In this document: one piece after another, positions 58,162-64,000 of the stretch
How the letters are laid out: each line of letters opens with the position of its first letter
Numbering within the stretch: the stretch's first letter is position 1
NCBI RefSeq assembly: GCF_021347895.1
Contig: NC_067113.1
Location: 3,330,251-3,394,250, forward strand
From: Acanthochromis polyacanthus
Taxonomy: Eukaryota > Chordata > Actinopteri > Pomacentridae
Direction of reading: 5' to 3'
Length of the DNA stretch: 64,000 bases
The notes under the pieces: generated by a model
Seen by the model: only the letters and a program-made list of their open reading frames with translations
Told to the model about the DNA's origin: nothing
The model's database searches: none
Made by a program: the position numbers and the translations under genes

Positions 58162-59469
58162 CTAATTCGGATTCATTAATAAGAGTACTGGTACCGCAAC
58201 GGCAAAACACTACATTGCCAGCAGAACTACTTCATGAAATATCCTACTTAAGTAAAGGTACACAAGTTGCAATAAACTTCACTGAGACTACCCAGCTATG
58301 CATGATATTATTACATTGATAATAGTGAGGCAAACGTGTTTAGGCAGCATTTCACTGATGTGACTTTAGTTTTTATGACTTTCCTTACACTAATTTACAA
58401 TTAGCTCAGTCTAGTGATTCTCCACCTAAGGTCTGAGTCATTTCAAACAGTCACAAGACAGATAAAGATTAATAGGAGAGAGAATGTTTTTTAAAAGAGC
58501 AGCTTTTTTTTCAGATTTTCCAACATAATTGTTTGATTTGTTATTTAATCTATGGAATACTGGGTCATTCAAATGCTGAGTTAAATGAAATCTGAGCTAA
58601 GAGCACTTGAACATCTTAAATATTACATGGCATCCCCGTTAGACACAAAGTGAATATTTTTTGTCATGTACAATCCTAATCTGAAAGCAGCACACAGGCC
58701 ACCTATATCTAAGCCTACACATAAAACTCTATTATGTGGAAGTACTCAAGAAAACTGCAAGTATCTGAGAACTGTGTCTAAGTGCAGTGAATCTGTCTCT
58801 GACACTGTTGGTGACATGATATTGAGATTTTGTCACACTGCCAAATACCTCTGGGCTAAAGACCAGTGGCTTACAAGCTGAAATCCACAAAACAGCTGGG
58901 AAGTCTGGGTGGGAAAAAAAAAAAAGTAATTCTCCCTTAAGATTTGATATTGTGCTTCCATTGCCCAAGGCACCAAATGCCAGCTGCTGAACTGGAGCCT
59001 CTCACTGGTTAAGAGTAGAAAACTGATTTTACTGGAAGCTTTAGGAATGTGATTAATGAATGAAAATCCCATTCATCATCTCAACTGGGGCAAAATTGCA
59101 ACATGTATTGTTTGTAGAACATTTATTAAAATGCTCAGGCTCTAAATGTGAATAGTCTGTAAGAAGAGGCTTTAAGGAAGGACATTAAATTACATAGTTC
59201 TATTCAAAACAAAACTTGACAGCACCTACGAAAGATACAAGTAAATGATGTATTTCTGTTATTTTTCCCAAAAGAAGGAGTACACTGTGGTCTGTGGAGA
59301 AGTGCAAAGGCCGTCTGACTGACAGCTATTAAAATGTCATTGGTTTGTGTGAAAGAAAGCGGAGACAACAAACCTCTCCACATTGATTCTTCACTTTTCA
59401 TATCTGCATATTTTCAGGGAGGAGACCGTATGAATCAGTACTTCATAGTCGAACAACTGCATAGAAACC
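58149..59469. other. Fish intergenic DNA, no recognised feature
   Basis: AT-rich, no gene or recognised repeat. Confidence 0.5.
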
Positions 59470-60130
59470 ACCACTGAGGGAGATCAGAAAGAAGAAGAGA
59501 ACTGCTTTGACCATGAAACACAAGGAATGGAAATTAGATCAGTGAAAATCCAGACTTTAGTCTGATGAGTACAAAAGAGATTTTTGGTTCCACTTGTTGT
59601 GTCTTTGTGAGGCACAGGGATGGTGAACAGATGGTATCTGCATGTGTAGTCTGCACCATGAAACATGGAGGAGGAGCTGTAATTGTGTGGGGGCAGCTTT
59701 AATGATGACACTCTTAGAGATTAATTCAGAATTCAAGGCAACACTTAACCAGAAGGGCTGCTAGAATATTCTATAGGGACACACCATTGCATCTGGTTTG
59801 TGCTTAATGGGATAATAGTGGGGCCATGAGCTAAAACACATATCCAGTCTTGGCAAGGGCGGTTTAACCAAGAAGAAGAATGATGAAGTAATGCATCAGA
59901 CAGCTTGTCATCTACAAACACTCAACCTAAACCCAGTTAAGATGATTTGGGATGAGTTGGATGGAGAAGTAAAGCATAAATCAGAAAATAAGTGCTCAGC
60001 ATGTGTGGGAACTTCTTCAAGACTGTTAGCTCCAGATGATGAAACCGGTTGAGAGAATACCAAGAGTGTGCAAAGCCACTATCAAAGCTGCTGTTGTCTG
60101 CTTTGAAGAATCCAAAATTTGAGTATGTAT
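59470..60130 (+). pseudogene. Tc1-like transposase remnant
   Basis: The + strand, in several frames, matches the C-terminal half of Tc1 transposases: an FSDESK-like start, CTMKHGGGAVIVWGQL (59,655-59,700), then LNLNPVKMIWDELDGEVK (59,925-59,972) and the helical end. Too many stops and shifts to be active. Confidence 0.7.
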
Positions 60131-61764
<1,634 letters not shown>

Positions 61765-62130
61765 GTCGATCCATCCATTCTCTATACAACGCTTTATCCT
61801 CACTAGGGTTGCGGGGGGTGCTGGAGCCTATCCCAGCTGACTCGGGCGAAGGCAGGGGACACCCTGGACAGGTCACCAGTCTGTCACAGGGCTACATATA
61901 TAGACAAACAATCACACTCACATTCACACCTACGGACAATTTAGAGTAACCAATTAACCTCAGCATATTTTTGGACTGTGGGAGGAAGCCGGTGTGCCCG
62001 GAGAAAACCCACGCATGCACAGGGAGAACATGCAAACTCCATGCAGAAAGATCCCAGGCCGGGATTTGAACCAGGGATCTTCTTGCTGCAAGGCGAAAGT
62101 GCTAACCACTATTCTACTGTGCAGCCCGAC
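61765..62130 (+). mobile_element. RTE-like LINE 3' region (common teleost repeat)
   Basis: CACTAGGGTTGCGGGGGGTG ... GGACAGGTCACCAGTCTGTC ... TTTTGGACTGTGGGAGGAAG ... GAGAACATGCAAACTCC ... CTTGCTGCAAGGCGAAAGTG form the 3' portion of a very common teleost LINE family (Rex3/Expander type by my recollection). 5'-truncated. Confidence 0.65.
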
Positions 62131-62282
62131 ATTCAGTTGTGAACAACCAAATTGGATTTCCTGCTTCTATATTCCATTTCCCCAAGCTATGGGTCTCTAC
62201 AAACCTGTCATACCTTCGAGTAGGCTCTGTGTCGTCCATTCTGATCCCTGATCAATAGTGAGTAACTCCAATATTGTGTTGA

Positions 62283-62293
62283 GGTTATATATA

Positions 62294-62348
<55 letters not shown>
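62283..62348. repeat. (AT)n microsatellite
   Basis: TATATATGTATATGTG grading into about 25 AT units, directly left of the Tc1-like element. Confidence 0.95.
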
Positions 62349-62351
<3 letters not shown>

Positions 62352-63931
62352 CTGCTCAAAAAAATTAAGGGAACAGTTTTAAAAAACATCATATTTCAAA
62401 GTGGGGGAAAACGAACTGGATATTTACATTGATATGGACTGGTTAATGTTTTAGGAATGACAAGATGCCACATTGTTTGATGGAGATGAAAATTATCAAC
62501 TCCCAAGAGGGCTCAATTCAAGACACCCCAAAATCAAACTTAAAAAACTGATGTGGCAGGCTAGTCCATCTTGCTGAAATTCCTTGGCAGCAACTCAAAA
62601 TGGTATTCAGCAGTTTGTATGGCCTCCATGTGCTTGTATGCATGACTGACGATGCCGGGACAAGCTCTGAATGAGACGACAGATGGTGTCCTGGGGTATC
62701 TCCTCCTAGAACTAGACCAGGGCATCACTGAGCTCCTGGACAGTCTGAGGAGCAACCTGATGGTGTCGGATGGAACAAAACATAATGTTCCAAAGGTGTT
62801 CTATTGGATTCAGGTCAGGTGAGCATGGGGGGCCAGCTAAAGGTATCAGTTCCTTCATCCTCCAGGAACTGCATGAGTTCTCTTACCACATAAGACGGGG
62901 CATTGTCGTGCACCAGAAGGAATCCAGGACCACTGCACCAATGTAGGGTCTGACAATGGGTCAAAGGATTTCATCCTTATACCTAATGGCAGTCAGAATG
63001 CCATTGTCCAGCCTGTAGAGGTCTGTGTGTCCCTCCATGGATATGCCTCCCCACACCATCATTGACCCACCACCAAACCGGTCATGCTGAACAATGTTAC
63101 AGGCAGCATAACGTTCTCCACAGCTTCTCCAGACCCTTTCATGCCTGTCACATGTGCTCAGGGTGAACCTGCTCTCATCTGTGAAAAGCACAGGGCGCCA
63201 GTGGTGGACTTGCCAATTCCTGTGTTCTATGGCAAATGCCAGCCGAGCTCCACGGTGCCAGTCAGCAAGCACAGGGCCCAGTATAGGACGTCGGGCCCTC
63301 AGACTACCTTCATTAAATCTCTTTCTGATTGTTTGGTCAGAGACATTCACACCAGTGGTCTGCTGGAGGTCATTTTGTAGAGCTATTGCAGTGTTCATCC
63401 TGTTCCTCCTTGCACAAAGGAGCAGATATCTGTCCTGCTGATGGGTTGAGGACCTTCGACAGCCTTGTCCAGCTCTCCCAGACTAACTGCCTGTCTCCTG
63501 GAATCTCCTCCATGCTCTTGAGAATGTGCTGGGAGACACAGCAAACCTTCTGGCAATGGCACGCATTGATGTGCCATCCTGGAGGAGTTGGACCTTCTGT
63601 GCAACCTCTGTAGGGTCCAGGTATCGCCTCATGCTACCAGAAGTGACACTTACCCTAGCCAAATGCAAAACTAGTGAAAAACAGTCAGAAAATATTAGGA
63701 AGGAAAAAATGTCAGTGGCCTTCACCTGTAAACTCATTCTTGTTTTGGGGGTTGTCTCATTGTCTCATTACCTCTCTAGTGCATCTGTTGTTAATTTCAT
63801 AAACACCAAAGCAGCTGAAACTGACTAAAAACCTCCTGTTACTTACTTGACCAGATCAGTATTCCACATGTTTGACTGACTTGATGCAGTACTTAGATTA
63901 AAAAGTGTTCCTTTAATTTTTTTGAGCAGTG
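62352..63931 (-). mobile_element. Tc1-like element, near full length, inserted in an AT repeat
   Basis: About 1.58 kb with inverted ends CTGCTCAAAAAAATTAAGGG and (reversed) CACTGCTCAAAAAAATTAAA, flanked by TA within (AT)n on both sides, the usual TA target. The left end has lost two bases relative to the right. A broken transposase lies on the minus strand. Confidence 0.85.
62560..63632 (-). pseudogene. Transposase of the Tc1-like element, broken
   Basis: From MRRYLDPTEVAQKVQLLQDG (63,632), helix-turn-helix AIARRFAVSPSTFSRAWRRF, then a frame break near 63,480; continues from about 63,398 as [36 protein letters not shown] (catalytic Asp) and [20 protein letters not shown]. After about 62,961 a stop interrupts and the DNDPxH and ExxP regions are decayed. 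Not functional. Confidence 0.8.

Positions 63932-63933
<2 letters not shown>

Positions 63934-63981
<48 letters not shown>
63934..63981. repeat. (AT)n microsatellite
   Basis: About 23 AT units right of the Tc1-like element, the other half of the AT repeat it entered. Confidence 0.95.
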
Positions 63982-63988
<7 letters not shown>

Positions 63989-64000
63989 GGACAAAATTGT

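Overview
The window reads as a teleost fish chromosome carrying part of an integrated (endogenous) herpesvirus of alloherpesvirus type. Bases 1 to about 33.8 kb are compact, CpG-rich and nearly all coding, with large intron-poor ORFs on both strands, overlapping genes, viral-style TATA boxes and shared poly(A) signals. Bases from about 34 kb onward look like ordinary fish intergenic DNA: CpG-poor, with long CA/GT and AT microsatellites, Tc1-like, hAT-like and piggyBac-like DNA transposons, Ty3/gypsy LTR elements and LINE remnants. The left viral end lies outside the window. The right virus/chromosome boundary lies roughly between 33.8 and 33.98 kb.

Viral half, left to right: a 67-bp tandem repeat (1-235); a divergent pair (458-aa unknown on -, Cys-rich zinc-binding-like protein on +) followed by an 886-aa protein with a basic/acidic disordered tail; a 1796-aa candidate tegument/structural protein on -; a + pair that overlaps by 11 bp; a 289-aa ORF that runs antisense into a 720-aa gene; a 173-aa gene, the likely major capsid protein (1127 aa, the best anchor) and a 187-aa protein; a 400-aa gene on -; an XPG/FEN1-like nuclease gene on - that is broken by a MITE; a 336-aa + gene; four overlapping small membrane-protein ORFs; a broken Cys-containing gene; a small membrane protein; a mucin-like type I glycoprotein with a polyproline tail; a GC-rich 139-bp repeat; a three-exon IRE1-like pseudokinase; and a Lys/Pro repeat membrane-anchored protein. 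The order 720-aa gene (-), 173-aa gene (+), MCP (+) resembles the IcHV-1 ORF37-38-39 / CyHV-3 ORF90-91-92 block. That match rests on layout and length, not on a search. No DNA polymerase, terminase or transposase gene of the virus lies in this window.

Three observations stand out. Three divergent viral gene pairs start on opposite strands inside one and the same CATG tetranucleotide. A 548-bp hAT-type MITE with an exact 8-bp target duplication interrupts the viral nuclease, and a sister copy sits in the flanking fish DNA, so the virus has been exposed to host transposition. The virus also carries a spliced, catalytically degenerate kinase of the IRE1/RNase L type that lacks the ribonuclease domain.

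Host half: non-autonomous hAT (33,983-34,695); LINE tails; a possible piggyBac-like element bracketed by TTAA that contains a solo LTR and the second MITE copy; a 5.5-kb Ty3/gypsy element on - carrying a LINE insertion and a 1.36-kb hAT insertion; a second gypsy remnant in which integrase precedes reverse transcriptase (Gmr1-like order), split by a 1.33-kb hAT element with an exact 8-bp TSD; Tc1-like remnants and one near full-length Tc1-like element at the right edge. No host protein-coding gene was recognised.
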